Shown: piece by piece, positions 35,175 through 45,453 of the stretch
How positions within the stretch are numbered: position 1 is the stretch's first letter
How the letters are laid out: every line of letters begins with the position of its first letter
DNA from: CAVTND01 sp963735955
GTDB taxonomy: Bacteria > Pseudomonadota > Gammaproteobacteria > Burkholderiales > Burkholderiaceae_F
Direction: 5' to 3'
Assembly: GCA_963735955.1 (NCBI GenBank)
Contig: CAVTND010000016.1
Location: 310,001 to 374,000, forward strand
DNA: 64,000 bases
The notes under the pieces: generated by a model
What the model saw: the letters and a program-made list of their open reading frames with translations, nothing else
Told to the model about the DNA's origin: nothing
Database searches by the model: none
Position numbers and translations under genes: made by a program

Positions 35175-37415
35175 GCTCTTCCGCGACTGCTGCGAACAGA
35201 ACCATGGATGCCGAACTAAAAGAACGCGCCGCCTTCTACCTGGCAGGCAAACGCACAGGCGCGCGCCCGGCGCAGGCCGAGCAAGCTCGGCCTGCGCCCG
35301 GCCTTGTTCGCAGCCTACCGGGACCTGAGCTGCTCTTCGATACGACTTTCCGCTCGTGCTGCGCGAAGATTCGGGCGAAGGATTCGCCGAACCACTGTCG
35401 GAGCTGATCGACCGTGCGCTCGACAACACCGGACTGTCCGGCGACGACGCTGAACGCCTGAGAATGCATGCGCTCAGGCTCGAACGCGAACTGCGCTCGA
35501 TGCTTTCGCGCGGCGCCGGCGGTTCACTGCCCGCACTGCTGGACGAGGCTGCGCGGCAAGTCACGCTCCGGTGCCGACACCGGTCTGATCGCCGACAGCC
35601 TGCGCCGACTGAAGGGGGTCCCTGAGCTCGCGGGTGAACTGGTCGACTGCGACAGCGCATTGCCGGTGCGGCTGATGACACACGCTTGGCAATCGGTGCA
35701 GAAGAAGAAGGCAGCCGCGTTCCGCCGGAACATCGAGCGCCTGATCCTGAAGCTCAATGAGATCCTGGCGGCCGATCTCGCCCGTTCCGGCGCGGGCCGT
35801 ACTCCGTCGAGTCTCAGGGCCTCGGTCGAGGGAAGCTTTGCGGATGCGTTCGATTTCGACCAGATGTCGCGCCTGCTGCAGCGGGTCTCAGCCGATACCT
35901 CACTGAGCGATGCCCGCCGGCAGCGGATCGAGTCGACGATCGATGTGCTGCGTTCGCAGCTCTTTTTCGCCGCGCCCGGTCGGGATGAGCATTTCCGCTT
36001 CCAGTTCGACAGCTGCAAGCGCGCGGCCGGCGCGTTCCGGATGCGCCAGCCGGCGATGGCTGAACTGATGCGCGCCATCACCGCCGCCGAACTCGAAATC
36101 GAAGGCGAACTCGGTGGTCCACGTCATGAAGTGCTGATGCGTCAGCTCGGCGCCAACTCCCTGGACGCCCGTGAGCTGGCGCGGTTTCCGGACTACCTCG
36201 TCTGCATCAACGCACGCGATCTTCACGCGGCGGAGATCGACGAGCTGACTGATTTGCTCTCTCGCGGCCTGCCGATGAAGGTGCTGGTGCAGACCGATGA
36301 TCTGCTGTCCGAGCCACCCGAGGGCGCGGGAACACCGGCAATCGGCGCACGCAGCCGGCAGCTGGCGAACATGGCGATCGGGCTGAACGAGGTCTTTGTC
36401 CTGCAGTCGGCCAGTTCGAACCTGGCGCGCTGCCGCGATCGCATCCTGAAAGCGATGAACTTTTTCGGGCCCGCCTTGATCAGCGTGTATTCGGGAGTGG
36501 GCAGCGGCGCAGAAACAGGAAGTTCCGCGAGCGAACGCGGCGAATCGCCATACCTCAGCGCGGCCGCGGCGATGGAGTCGCGGGCCTTTCCGGCTGTCAG
36601 CTACGACCCCTCGGCGGGGCGCGACTGGGGGTCGCGCTTCACGCTTGACGACAATCCGCAGCCCGCACGCGACTGGCCGGTACATGAACTCGTCTACGAA
36701 GACGCTGAGCACCAGCGTGTGGAAGAGCAAGTGGCATTCACGCTGATCGACTTCATCGCCTCTGACCGACGCTACGCACGGCACTTCGCGGCCGTGCCGC
36801 CGGAGCAGAACAAGAACCTGGTGACGTCGGTCGAGGATTGCCTTGATCACGAAGCGCGGATCCTGCCGACCGAATTTCCCGGCCTGTGGATGGTGGATCG
36901 CAACAACACGCTGCAGCGGGTGATCGTCGATGAAAGCCTGATGCGAGAGACGCGCCGCTGCCGTGAAGCGTGGCGCAGCCTGCAGGAGCTTGGCCGGCTC
37001 GGCAAGGCAGCGCACAGCGGCCGCCGCGACTACGTCGGCAAGCGCGGAATCACCCGCAACGCCGGAGGCGGCAAGCGCGGGCGCCGCACCTTCCACATCG
37101 GCTTCGGCGGGACCTTCCGCCGCGCCGGCAGTTGAGCCGTCGACCGAAGCGGACGGCGCGCATGCGCCGGGCGACCCGTACATCGAGACGGTGCGCTGTT
37201 CTAGTTGCAACGAGTGCATCCAGCTTAACGGCAAGATGTTCGCCTACGACGCCAACCAGCAGGCGCGCATCGTCGATCCCGATGCCGGCACTTTCCGCCA
37301 GCTGGTCGAAGCAGCCGAGAGTTGCCAGGTGGCGGTCATCCACCCGGGCAAGCCGCGCAATCCGAACGAGCCTGGCCTCGAGGAATTGCTCAAGCGGGCC
37401 GAAGCATTCAACTGA
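35171..37415 (+). CDS. Unrecognised ~740-residue protein with PFOR-like middle and C-terminal ferredoxin (frame-broken)
   Basis: ATG 35171 overlaps the korB stop by four bases. I do not recognise this as a described protein. Helical, charged N-terminal half (about residues 1-300). Between about 36170 and 36640 the order 'MKVLVQTDDL' ... 'RQLANMAIGLNEVFVLQSA' ... 'MNFFGPALISVYSGVGSG' ... 'ESRAFPAVSYDPS' resembles domain VI of pyruvate:ferredoxin oxidoreductase (VNVLVLDTEVYSN, KDLGAIAM, GPSLIIAYAPC), but no GDG thiamine motif is visible. An Ala/Pro/Ser linker leads to a C-terminal single-cluster ferredoxin domain (CSSCNEC, later 'ESCQVAVIHPGKP'). Frame changes near 35300, 35560 and 37010. The gene could be two proteins, but the linker favours one. 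Confidence 0.7.
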
Positions 37416-37656
37416 CCGACGATCAACGGGGGTCGGCGCAAGCACCTGATGGTCCGGAGCCGGCCGTGGTCGTCGACCGCCGGCTTGCCGCTTGAACGCA
37501 TCATTGACGCCATGCGGCGCAAGCGCGCCGTAGACTGAGCGCGCTTTTCCCAGCACGTGCGATACCGCGACGGCGACCGAATTCGACGGTCTGTCGCAGG
37601 TGGCGGCGCGCAAATCGCCGGCAGCATGGGGCAGGGTGCGGCATCAGGAGAACGAC

Positions 37657-39219
37657 ATGAGCACTGCGCAATCCGAGGTGACTGGTCCCGACCTGCAACA
37701 GGGAGTCGCGATCGACTCGCTCGCCGATGGCGGATTGCTGGCCGGACACGTCGGCGACGACGCGGTCGTGCTCGCCCGACGCGGAGACGAATTCTTCGCG
37801 ATTGGGGCGACCTGCACCCACTACGGCGGCCCGCTGGCCGAAGGTCTGATCGTCGGCGACACAGTGCGCTGTCCATGGCACCACGCCTGCTTCAGCCTGC
37901 GGACCGGAGAAGCGCTGCATGCCCCGGCACTGAGTTCCATCGACTGCTGGAAGACTGAGCTGCGCGGGGGCAAGGTGTTCGTGCGCGAGAAAACGGCGTC
38001 GCATCCGAATCTGCGCGTTACGCCGAGGCCGGACTCACCGCAGCAGATCGTGATCGTTGGCGGTGGCGCCGCCGGCTTCGCTGCCGCCGAGATGCTGCGA
38101 CGCCAGAAGTATCAAGGAAGCATCGTCATGCTCAGCGATGACGACGCCCCGCCAGTGGACCGGCCGAATCTTTCGAAGGATTACCTGGCCGGCAATGCAC
38201 CCGAAGAGTGGGTGCCCTTGCGTGGAGACGACTTCTACGCCGAACAGCGTATCGATTTGCGACTGAAAACTTCGGTCGCAGGCATCGACGAAAAGGCGCG
38301 CGAAGTGGCGCTCGGCGACGGCGGCAGGCTCCCCTACGACCGCCTCCTGCTCGCGACCGGCGCAGAGCCGATTCGCTTGCCGCTGTCCGGTGCGGAACTG
38401 CCTCACGTGCGTACCCTGCGCACACTTGCCGATTGCCGCGCCATCATCGCGCTCGCGGCCACCGCGCAACGAGCGGTCGTCATGGGCGCGAGTTTCATCG
38501 GCCTCGAGGCGGCGGCGGCACTCTGGGCGCGCGGCATCGAGGTCCACGTGGTTGCGCCAGAGAAACGGCCGATGGAGCGCGTGCTGGGCGCGCAGATGGG
38601 TGATTTCGTACGCGGTCTGCACGAAGAGCACGGCGTGATCTTTCACCTCGAAGACATGGCGGTGTCTATCGACGCGCGCAAGGTAGATCTGAAGAGCGGC
38701 GGCTCGATTGAAGCAGACCTGGTCGTCGTGGGCGTCGGCGTGCGTCCTCGGCTCGCTCTTGCCGAAAGGGCCGGACTGCTGATCGACCGCGGCGTGACGG
38801 TCAACGAATACCTCGAAACCAGCGCACCCGGCATCTACGCGGCTGGCGACATTGCGCGCTGGCCCGATCCGCACAGCGAAGCGGCGATCCGCGTCGAACA
38901 CTGGGTTGTCGCGCAGCGCCAGGGCCAGACCGCCGCGGTCAACATGCTCGGTGGCCGACGGAAGTTCGACGCCGTGCCTTACTTCTGGAGCCAGCACTAC
39001 GACGTGCCGATCAACTATGTCGGCCATGCCGAGAACTGGGACGAGATCGCAATTGACGGCGACATTGGCGCACGAGACTGCGTGCTGCGCTATCGTCGCG
39101 ACGGTCGCGTGCTCGCCGTTGCCTCGATCTATCGCGACGCAGACAGCCTGAAGGCCGAAGCCTCGATGGAACAGGCCCTAGCTGAACAGCACCTGCGCCC
39201 CACGACTCGTACTTCCTAA
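37657..39219 (+). CDS. Rieske-FAD oxidoreductase (ferredoxin/rubredoxin-reductase type)
   Basis: 520 residues from ATG 37657 with CAGGAG upstream. An N-terminal Rieske [2Fe-2S] domain ('CTHYGGPL', 'CPWHHACF') is fused to a flavin reductase: FAD motif 'GGGAAGFAAAEML', NAD motif 'GASFIGLEAAAAL', end motif 'YAAGDIARW' and an AIF-like C-terminal domain ('YFWSQHYDVPINYVGHAENWD'). Such fusions transfer electrons from NAD(P)H to a Rieske centre or the reverse, often to ferredoxins. It is separated from the ferredoxin gene by about 240 bases, same strand, so it probably belongs to the redox cluster. Confidence 0.9.
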   Translation: MSTAQSEVTGPDLQQGVAIDSLADGGLLAGHVGDDAVVLARRGDEFFAIGATCTHYGGPLAEGLIVGDTVRCPWHHACFSLRTGEALHAPALSSIDCWKTELRGGKVFVREKTASHPNLRVTPRPDSPQQIVIVGGGAAGFAAAEMLRRQKYQGSIVMLSDDDAPPVDRPNLSKDYLAGNAPEEWVPLRGDDFYAEQRIDLRLKTSVAGIDEKAREVALGDGGRLPYDRLLLATGAEPIRLPLSGAELPHVRTLRTLADCRAIIALAATAQRAVVMGASFIGLEAAAALWARGIEVHVVAPEKRPMERVLGAQMGDFVRGLHEEHGVIFHLEDMAVSIDARKVDLKSGGSIEADLVVVGVGVRPRLALAERAGLLIDRGVTVNEYLETSAPGIYAAGDIARWPDPHSEAAIRVEHWVVAQRQGQTAAVNMLGGRRKFDAVPYFWSQHYDVPINYVGHAENWDEIAIDGDIGARDCVLRYRRDGRVLAVASIYRDADSLKAEASMEQALAEQHLRPTTRTS

Positions 39220-39238
39220 CCAAGTACCTGGAGCAACC

Positions 39239-39661
39239 ATGCCGGTGATCGAGCTCAACCACTATTTCGTTCGCGCCAAGGACCTCGAACAGTCCCGGCG
39301 CTTCTATTGCGACGTGCTTGGCTTTGACGTAATGCCGCGGCCCAACTTCCCGTTCCCGGGATACTGGCTCGGGGTCAATGGCAAGATCCAGGTGCACATG
39401 GGATTGCACGACGTTCCGAATTCGGAGCTCCACTACTACGGCACCACACCTGCTTCGGCCACCGACAATTCCGGCAGCGTGGACCACATTGCCTTCCTCG
39501 CCACCGAGCCCGAGAGTTTCGCCAGGCGTTTCGAAGCAATCGGGCTGACCGCTCGCAAACGCTACCGCGCGGAAATTCAACTATTCCAGATGTTCGTCAA
39601 GGATCCGGACGGGCTCACGATCGAGCTCAATTTCCCCGGTACCGCAGTCGAACCCGGTTGA
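39239..39661 (+). CDS. VOC family protein
   Basis: 140-residue vicinal-oxygen-chelate protein: 'ELNHYFVRAKDLEQSRRFYCDVLGFDV' at the start, 'GSVDHIAFLA' in the middle, and 'QMFVKDPDGLTIELNF' at the end. These supply two His and a Glu as the metal ligands in dioxygenase-like members. Twenty bases after the Rieske-FAD gene, so in the same operon. The substrate is unknown. Aromatic-ring chemistry would fit the Rieske neighbour, but no other ring-cleavage gene is present. Confidence 0.87.
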   Translation: MPVIELNHYFVRAKDLEQSRRFYCDVLGFDVMPRPNFPFPGYWLGVNGKIQVHMGLHDVPNSELHYYGTTPASATDNSGSVDHIAFLATEPESFARRFEAIGLTARKRYRAEIQLFQMFVKDPDGLTIELNFPGTAVEPG

Positions 39662-39752
39662 ATCGCTGTCCGCGGAAACGAGTCCGGGTCGCCGCGCGCC
39701 GGCGAGGCAGATCAGTGAACGCGCCCGTCCCCCGACATTCCGACATTGCCGC

Positions 39753-40319
39753 ATGGCTCTGAAATCCACCGTCTATCGAGCAGACCTCACCGTTTCGGAT
39801 CTCGATCGCCACGTTTACGGGCAGCATGCGCTGACCCTGGCGCGTCACCCTTCGGAAACGGAAGAGCGTCTGATGGTGCGCCTGCTGGCGTTCGCGCTGT
39901 ACGCCGGCGATGGACTCACGTTCGGCCGCGGCCTGTCGACCGAAGACGAGGGGGATCTGTGGGAGCGCGATGCGACCGGTGCGATTGGCTTGTGGATCGA
40001 CGTCGGACTGCCGGAGGAAAAGGATGTACGCAAGGCATGCGGTCGTGCGGATCAAGTTGTCGTCGTGGCCTACGGTGTGCGACGCGTTGATGCCTGGTGG
40101 GCGCAGAACTCAACCGGACTTGCGCGCCTGTCGAATCTCAGTGTGCTGGCACTCTCCGCCTCCGACACGGCTGCCCTGCAGTCACTGGCGGCGCGCTCGA
40201 TGAAGCTCACGTGCACGATCCAGGAAGGACACGTCTGGTTCGCCTCGGACTCCGGCAGCATCGAGCTCACGCCCGAACGCAGGCAAATGGCCGCGCAGCT
40301 CCCGATGCGCCAGCGCTGA
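39753..40319 (+). CDS. yaeQ: YaeQ family protein
   Basis: 188 residues from ATG 39753, beginning 'ALKSTVYRADLTVSDLDRHVYGQHALTLARHPSETEERLMVRLLAFALYA', a strong YaeQ signature. The fold is PD-(D/E)xK nuclease-like, but no activity is established. It was first noted in E. coli as a suppressor linked to RfaH-dependent hemolysin expression. It is convergent with the mechanosensitive channel gene. Confidence 0.95.
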   Translation: MALKSTVYRADLTVSDLDRHVYGQHALTLARHPSETEERLMVRLLAFALYAGDGLTFGRGLSTEDEGDLWERDATGAIGLWIDVGLPEEKDVRKACGRADQVVVVAYGVRRVDAWWAQNSTGLARLSNLSVLALSASDTAALQSLAARSMKLTCTIQEGHVWFASDSGSIELTPERRQMAAQLPMRQR

Positions 40320-40363
40320 AAGCCTAGCTGGTCGCGCGGACAAGGCGAAAGCGCGCCGCCGAT

Positions 40364-42733
40364 TTACGCGGGCTGATCCGGCGGGTCGGCTCGGTCTGGG
40401 CGTGGTTGTCGCACGAGATCTACCCGCAGCGGTCTTTCTGCACGGAGATTCAGGTCGCGCTGCGGATAGGCGATCGAAATCCCGGCCTCGGCGAACCGTT
40501 TTTCGATCATGAAGCGCAGGTCGCTCATGACCTGTACCGAACTCGTGTTCGGGCGCAACTCGAGCCAGAAATACAGCGCAAAGATCAGCGCGCTGTCACC
40601 GAAGTCCTCGAAGATCACGACCGGCGCCGGATCGCCGAGTACCAGACCGTGGCGCTTGGCGCATTCGTCGAGCAGATCCGCGACCTCGCGCACCGGCGAG
40701 CCATAGGCCACGCCGACCTTGACCGCACGCCGCACCTTGCGGTTGCTGCCGGTCCAGTTAGTGACCTTGTTCTCGACGAACACCGAATTCGGAATGATCG
40801 ATTCCGTGCCGTCAGCGGCGAGCACGGTCGACGAGCGCAGGTTAACTTCGGTGATCGTGCCGGCGATGCCTTCAACCTCGACGACGTCGCCGACCTTGAT
40901 CTGGCGCTCCATCATCATGACTAGGCCGCTCGACAGGTTCTTGATCAGCGTCTGGATGCCGAAACCGGCACCGATCGCCAGCGCGCCGCCGAGAAAAGCA
41001 AACACCGTAACCGGAATCTTTGCGATGTTGAGCGTCAGCAGGAGCAGAAGTACCGCCGTCAGGGCGAGGATCCAGCGCTTGCCGGTGCGTACGCTCGCTG
41101 CATCGACACCACGCTCCACTAGGCGCTTTTCGATGCCACGCGCCAGCGTGACCATCGCCAGCAAGCCCAGCACGAAGAAGAGCACCGCACCGACGCTCTT
41201 GCCGACCGTTACCCCGCGCGAGAACGTGACTGTCTGGCCGTCGGAAACGGCCGTGTCCTCGACCGCGAAGAGTTCGAAGTTCCAGACGTTGCGCACCGAA
41301 TCGCGCAGCGCGAGCCAGCTGTCGCCCAGGCGCGCGCGGAAATCGCGCCTTTCCCTGGCTGCATCCAGGTCGGCCACCCAGCCCGCGACCTGTCGGGCCG
41401 CGGTTTCGATCTCGTTCTGCAGCCGTTCGGTGGCGAGTACCGCCTCGCGCTGTGCGGCGAGCGCGTCCTGCTCGTAGCGGACCGCCGTTGGTGGCACGCT
41501 GCCGCTCGCAAGGCGAGCCTCGATTTGGGCAAGACTCGAGCGCGCTTCCCGCACCAGGCTCTCGGCATAAAGCTTGCGCCCGGTGACCTGCCCCAGCGTC
41601 TCGTGCAGCCTTACCTGCGCAATGCGCCGCGCGTCAGCGTCGGTGCCGTGCAGCGCCGAGTAGCGTGCACTCCACAAAGTCGAATACTCTTCGCCGAGGA
41701 TCACCAGACCGCGCAGCGCGTTGGTTTGATCGCGTCGGGCGTCGATCCACGCGTTCGCTGCTGTCAGCCGCGCTTCCGCGCTGGCTCGATCGTCCGGGCT
41801 TGTATCCGCCCCCGCTTGCGCGCTCGCCAGGTTCTTCGCCGCAGCATCCCGTTCCTTCAGGCGCGGCCCCATCTGAGCCTCGACTGCGGCGAGTTCCCGG
41901 CGCGCACTGGCGATCTTGTCGTCGATCAACTTGCGTGCAGCGGTGAGATCTGTTTCGGTGAAGCTCACATCCCGCGACGCGATGGCAATCTGGCGTTCGA
42001 GGAGTTCCAGTTCGGCACGGTAGGCCGCGAGGTTGTCGCTCCTGAACTTCGCCAGCATGCCGGCGGCGGTGGTGCCGGCCGCAGCAGCACGCACCCTGAC
42101 GCTGGCTAGCTTGCGGCGCCATGCCGCGGTAGCTTTCTGGTCGGGCGTGGAAGCCGCATCGAACGCTTCAACCGCGCGATGCAAGTCCTGCTCGGCAAGT
42201 CGCAAGACCTCCTGTACACGCTGGGATTCGATCTTGATCTGCGCCAGTCCGGCTTCGTACAGCCGGATGCGACTGCTCGCCTCGATGGCTGCCGAGCGCA
42301 ACTCGTCGACGCGGACAATCGAGTAGGGCGGGGAAGCCTCGAAGCCGGTCCAATCGCGCGCACGCGACTCGGCTGCTTTCCGCGCTTCGGCCGCCTGCTC
42401 GATTTGTTCGAGCGAACGGAGCTGGATGTCGTAGGCGGCGGTCAGCTTCACCTGCAGATCGCGCAAGTCCGCGACTTCGCTCTGCGTGATACCTGGCGGA
42501 ACCGGCTCCGGCGGACGCTCGGCCTCTTCTCGCACCTCGTCGAGCAGCTTGCTTACGCGAGCACGCGCCTGCTCGGGGCTTTCCTGCGGCGCGGCCTTGG
42601 CCGAGGTCTCGGCTTTCGGCGGCGCAGTTTTCGAAAGCCCGGGAATCTGCGCACAGGCGAGGCTCGCCGATAGCAGCAGCGTTGCCCCGGCGGTGATGAG
42701 TCGCAGCAAGCCTGGGTCGGCGACAGTGCGCAT
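40364..42733 (-). CDS. MscS-type mechanosensitive ion channel with long periplasmic domain
   Basis: About 789 residues from ATG 42733, beginning with a signal peptide (LLRLITAGATLLLSASLACA-Q). The periplasmic half is long and coiled-coil-like (repeated Ala, Arg, Glu, Leu). The C-terminal third has four to five helices and the MscS pore region 'GFGIQTLIKNLSSGLVMMMERQIKVGDVVEV' with 'LRSSTVLAADGTESIIPNSVF' following. It opens under membrane tension to release solutes. The frame extends upstream to 42955 into the neighbouring cti gene. That extension lacks a ribosome site and is rejected. Confidence 0.92.
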   Translation of the reverse strand: MRTVADPGLLRLITAGATLLLSASLACAQIPGLSKTAPPKAETSAKAAPQESPEQARARVSKLLDEVREEAERPPEPVPPGITQSEVADLRDLQVKLTAAYDIQLRSLEQIEQAAEARKAAESRARDWTGFEASPPYSIVRVDELRSAAIEASSRIRLYEAGLAQIKIESQRVQEVLRLAEQDLHRAVEAFDAASTPDQKATAAWRRKLASVRVRAAAAGTTAAGMLAKFRSDNLAAYRAELELLERQIAIASRDVSFTETDLTAARKLIDDKIASARRELAAVEAQMGPRLKERDAAAKNLASAQAGADTSPDDRASAEARLTAANAWIDARRDQTNALRGLVILGEEYSTLWSARYSALHGTDADARRIAQVRLHETLGQVTGRKLYAESLVREARSSLAQIEARLASGSVPPTAVRYEQDALAAQREAVLATERLQNEIETAARQVAGWVADLDAARERRDFRARLGDSWLALRDSVRNVWNFELFAVEDTAVSDGQTVTFSRGVTVGKSVGAVLFFVLGLLAMVTLARGIEKRLVERGVDAASVRTGKRWILALTAVLLLLLTLNIAKIPVTVFAFLGGALAIGAGFGIQTLIKNLSSGLVMMMERQIKVGDVVEVEGIAGTITEVNLRSSTVLAADGTESIIPNSVFVENKVTNWTGSNRKVRRAVKVGVAYGSPVREVADLLDECAKRHGLVLGDPAPVVIFEDFGDSALIFALYFWLELRPNTSSVQVMSDLRFMIEKRFAEAGISIAYPQRDLNLRAERPLRVDLVRQPRPDRADPPDQPA

Positions 42734-42887
42734 CAGAGGCAAGGTGTAGTTGAAGCCGGCCACCACTTGCAGGTCAGGCGTCGTACGCCGGATCTTGCCT
42801 TGCCTGATCCGCGAATGAGCGCGTGGCTCCCGCGCTTGCTGCCGCCCGAGAGATTCAGGGGAGGCGCATTTCGATGAAGGACGAATC

Positions 42888-45233
42888 TCACCGATTCTCC
42901 AGTCGGCCGTAGTCGAACAATCCCGCTTCGATCGGGGCCCACGCCGCATAAGCATCGATCAGTTCGTCGCTCGCGGCCCAGAAGCGGGGGTTGGTGCGAC
43001 GAATGGCGTAGCGGTCGGCGAGCTTGCGATAGTCGGCCTCCGACGCCATGTCGCCTATGTCCTTTGCGAGCGCAGGCAGGTCGCCACGTTCGGCCCGGAA
43101 AATAGCGTTTGGATAGGCGCCGATGAAGCCTGGCACGACCGTCAAGGTGTTCTCCGCAGGCAGCAGTGCCTGTGCCTCCATGAACATGTGGGCGACGTTC
43201 TTGTGCGCGGTGTTGCGCAGAACACTGAAGTACTGCGATGGGGCCGGCGGCTGATCGACGCGCAGGAAGACCAATTCCGGCATCCAAGCGAGGCTCGCCC
43301 CGCGCACACTGTTCAGCGCTTGCAATTCGCGCCGCAAAGTCGGATCCGGCACGGTCGAAAGCTCGAAGCGCGGTGCGATCACAGGCGCAAGCCGCGTGCG
43401 CAGCATCCCGTAGAGCTCCGCCTGCGGATCGTTCGTCTTGTAGTCGATGCCGCTTGGGTGATCGAAGTGCGCATTGCGGCCATAGACGTATTCAGTCACT
43501 TCCTTCGGCGCTCCGCGATACCAGTACTCGGCGACAGGCTGGCGCGACTTCTCCGGAAGAAGGACCAGAAAGTTGAACTCGCCTTCCATCCGAAGGAAGT
43601 CCATGTACAGGCGACTGTTCAACTGGTGACCGGCGTTGCCGTAGACGTCGTACCCAGCGACGAGCAGGTAATAGATCCGTTCGAACAGCGGATAGCCGAT
43701 CACCCAGGCCGTCTTCGGCGCATCGCCTACCAGACCCTTGACGACCGAGGCACTGTCGAAGTGGCGAAACACGGTCAACGCCGCGTTTGGGTTGCGGCCA
43801 TCGCCGTTCCAGATCAACGAGAGGTCGACGACCCTGCCCTTAGCAGCTTGCTGCTCAAGCGCCTCGCTCTTGGCCTGCAGATACTTCTCTTCGAGCTTCG
43901 AAAATTCGATCCAGGGAATCAGTACCGGCGAGTTGCTGCCCCAGGCGGCGGGCAGTTGCAAATTCTTGCGCTCGCGCGCGATCAGCTCGGCGGCCGCGTC
44001 CTGTGTGCCGACCGTTGGGTCGATGAAGTACACCCAGAAACGGTCCTGGATCACGTCGAGCGCGAGTTGGCCGCGGCACACCGGGCCCTTGATGAAATTC
44101 ATCACGAAGAACTGCGCCTCGTCGAGCATGAAACGGTAGCGGCCTTCGAGTGGCAGATCGTGGAACGCGACAAAGGGATTGGAGGCCACCTCGACCGCGT
44201 ACCCCGGCAGTGCGGTCACCGTCACCGACGGTGCGAGAAACCACGTGCGGTACTTCTCCATGCGCGCTGCACTGAGTGAATACGGCATGTGTGTCTTAAC
44301 GACGATCGTCTCGCGTTCCGGCACGAGACGGTAGTACACGCGCGCAACGCCTGGGTCGTCGTACGCGCGGCGCGTCGCGATCGGCACCGCAGGCTTACCC
44401 GGAGGATTCGCGGAACGAATGATGCGCAATAGACGGCGCTGCCCGTCGGTTTCGAAGTAGAGCTTGCCGAGATACAGATGCTCGTACAGGTAGCGGCTCA
44501 TCAGCCGCTCCTTGTTCGAATCGCCGTTGAGAAAGGCTTCCCAGACGCGGACCTGTTCCTGAACAGCCGGCGAGAGCGGCGCGTCGCCTTCAAACGGCGC
44601 ACCGGCCGCGAGCCAGCGCTGGATCGTTGCGAACTCGCGTTGATCAAGCCCGGGCAGTCCATACGGCATGCCGGCCAGCGGCTTTTTCGCTGCATAGTCC
44701 ACATATTCGTCGATGCGTGGACAGGTCTGTTTGCGGTCCAGCGAGAAATCGAACTCGCTGCCCAGCAGCGGAGTGGTCGGCAGAGGATGATCGCGCTTCA
44801 GGGCGAGGCTGCGATACAGAACGCTCGCCGCCAGGTTGTTCTCAGCCGTCGGTGTTCGTTCATTCAGCACCGGAGAGAAGCCGTGCTCCCGCCACTGCGA
44901 AGGCAGCTGGGCGTCGAGGAACAGGCGCGAGGGCGGTGCCTCGCGCGGTCGAGCGGCATCGTAGACCGGCTCCTTGCTCGCACCGCGCGCGATTCCCTCC
45001 CAGGCAGTCAGCTTCAGCTGGCACGGCGCGTCAAAGCAGCCATGGCAGACCACGCAACGCCGTTCGACGATCGGCTGCACATCCTGCCGGTACGACATGC
45101 CGGGCCCAGGCACGGTCGGAACGTCGAAGCGTTTCGGGTCGGGCTGGCCATAACGCGCGTCGAACTCACGCAATGCAATGCTTGCGCAACCGGCGACGAA
45201 GATAACCACAATGACTGCGGGAAAGGGGCGCAT
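42888..45233 (-). CDS. cti: Fatty acid cis/trans isomerase
   Basis: 781-residue periplasmic heme enzyme that converts cis to trans unsaturated fatty acids in phospholipids, stiffening membranes under solvent or heat stress. An N-terminal signal (AVIVVIFVAGC) precedes the cytochrome-c motif CVVCH (in 'RRCVVCHGC'), near 'MSYRQDVQPIVE', the typical Cti start. The length matches Pseudomonas Cti. The gene lies beside a mechanosensitive channel, so both respond to envelope stress, but they are separated by 154 bases, same strand, with no overlap. It is divergent from hemG. Confidence 0.94.
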   Translation of the reverse strand: MRPFPAVIVVIFVAGCASIALREFDARYGQPDPKRFDVPTVPGPGMSYRQDVQPIVERRCVVCHGCFDAPCQLKLTAWEGIARGASKEPVYDAARPREAPPSRLFLDAQLPSQWREHGFSPVLNERTPTAENNLAASVLYRSLALKRDHPLPTTPLLGSEFDFSLDRKQTCPRIDEYVDYAAKKPLAGMPYGLPGLDQREFATIQRWLAAGAPFEGDAPLSPAVQEQVRVWEAFLNGDSNKERLMSRYLYEHLYLGKLYFETDGQRRLLRIIRSANPPGKPAVPIATRRAYDDPGVARVYYRLVPERETIVVKTHMPYSLSAARMEKYRTWFLAPSVTVTALPGYAVEVASNPFVAFHDLPLEGRYRFMLDEAQFFVMNFIKGPVCRGQLALDVIQDRFWVYFIDPTVGTQDAAAELIARERKNLQLPAAWGSNSPVLIPWIEFSKLEEKYLQAKSEALEQQAAKGRVVDLSLIWNGDGRNPNAALTVFRHFDSASVVKGLVGDAPKTAWVIGYPLFERIYYLLVAGYDVYGNAGHQLNSRLYMDFLRMEGEFNFLVLLPEKSRQPVAEYWYRGAPKEVTEYVYGRNAHFDHPSGIDYKTNDPQAELYGMLRTRLAPVIAPRFELSTVPDPTLRRELQALNSVRGASLAWMPELVFLRVDQPPAPSQYFSVLRNTAHKNVAHMFMEAQALLPAENTLTVVPGFIGAYPNAIFRAERGDLPALAKDIGDMASEADYRKLADRYAIRRTNPRFWAASDELIDAYAAWAPIEAGLFDYGRLENR

Positions 45234-45453
45234 CAGATCCTTGGCTGCGGTAGCGGGAACTCGGTTGCTCGAAATTGCCTGCTCAAAGCTGCACGCTCAA
45301 GCCCGGCGTGCCGCGATGGTATCGAATCGGCGCCGCTGGCTGGCACGGCCGGTGCGCTTTGACCTTAGTCAGCGCGTTGCTGCCAGTCCGTTGCTAGGCT
45401 CCATGGTGTCGGGCAGACCAGCGTCGGGCCGATCCTGACTTAGTGAGACTTTC

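Noticed and set aside
42734..42955. N-terminal extension of the mechanosensitive channel into the cti gene
   Set aside because: The extension overlaps cti, is Arg/Ser-rich and lacks a ribosome site. The signal peptide begins at ATG 42733.
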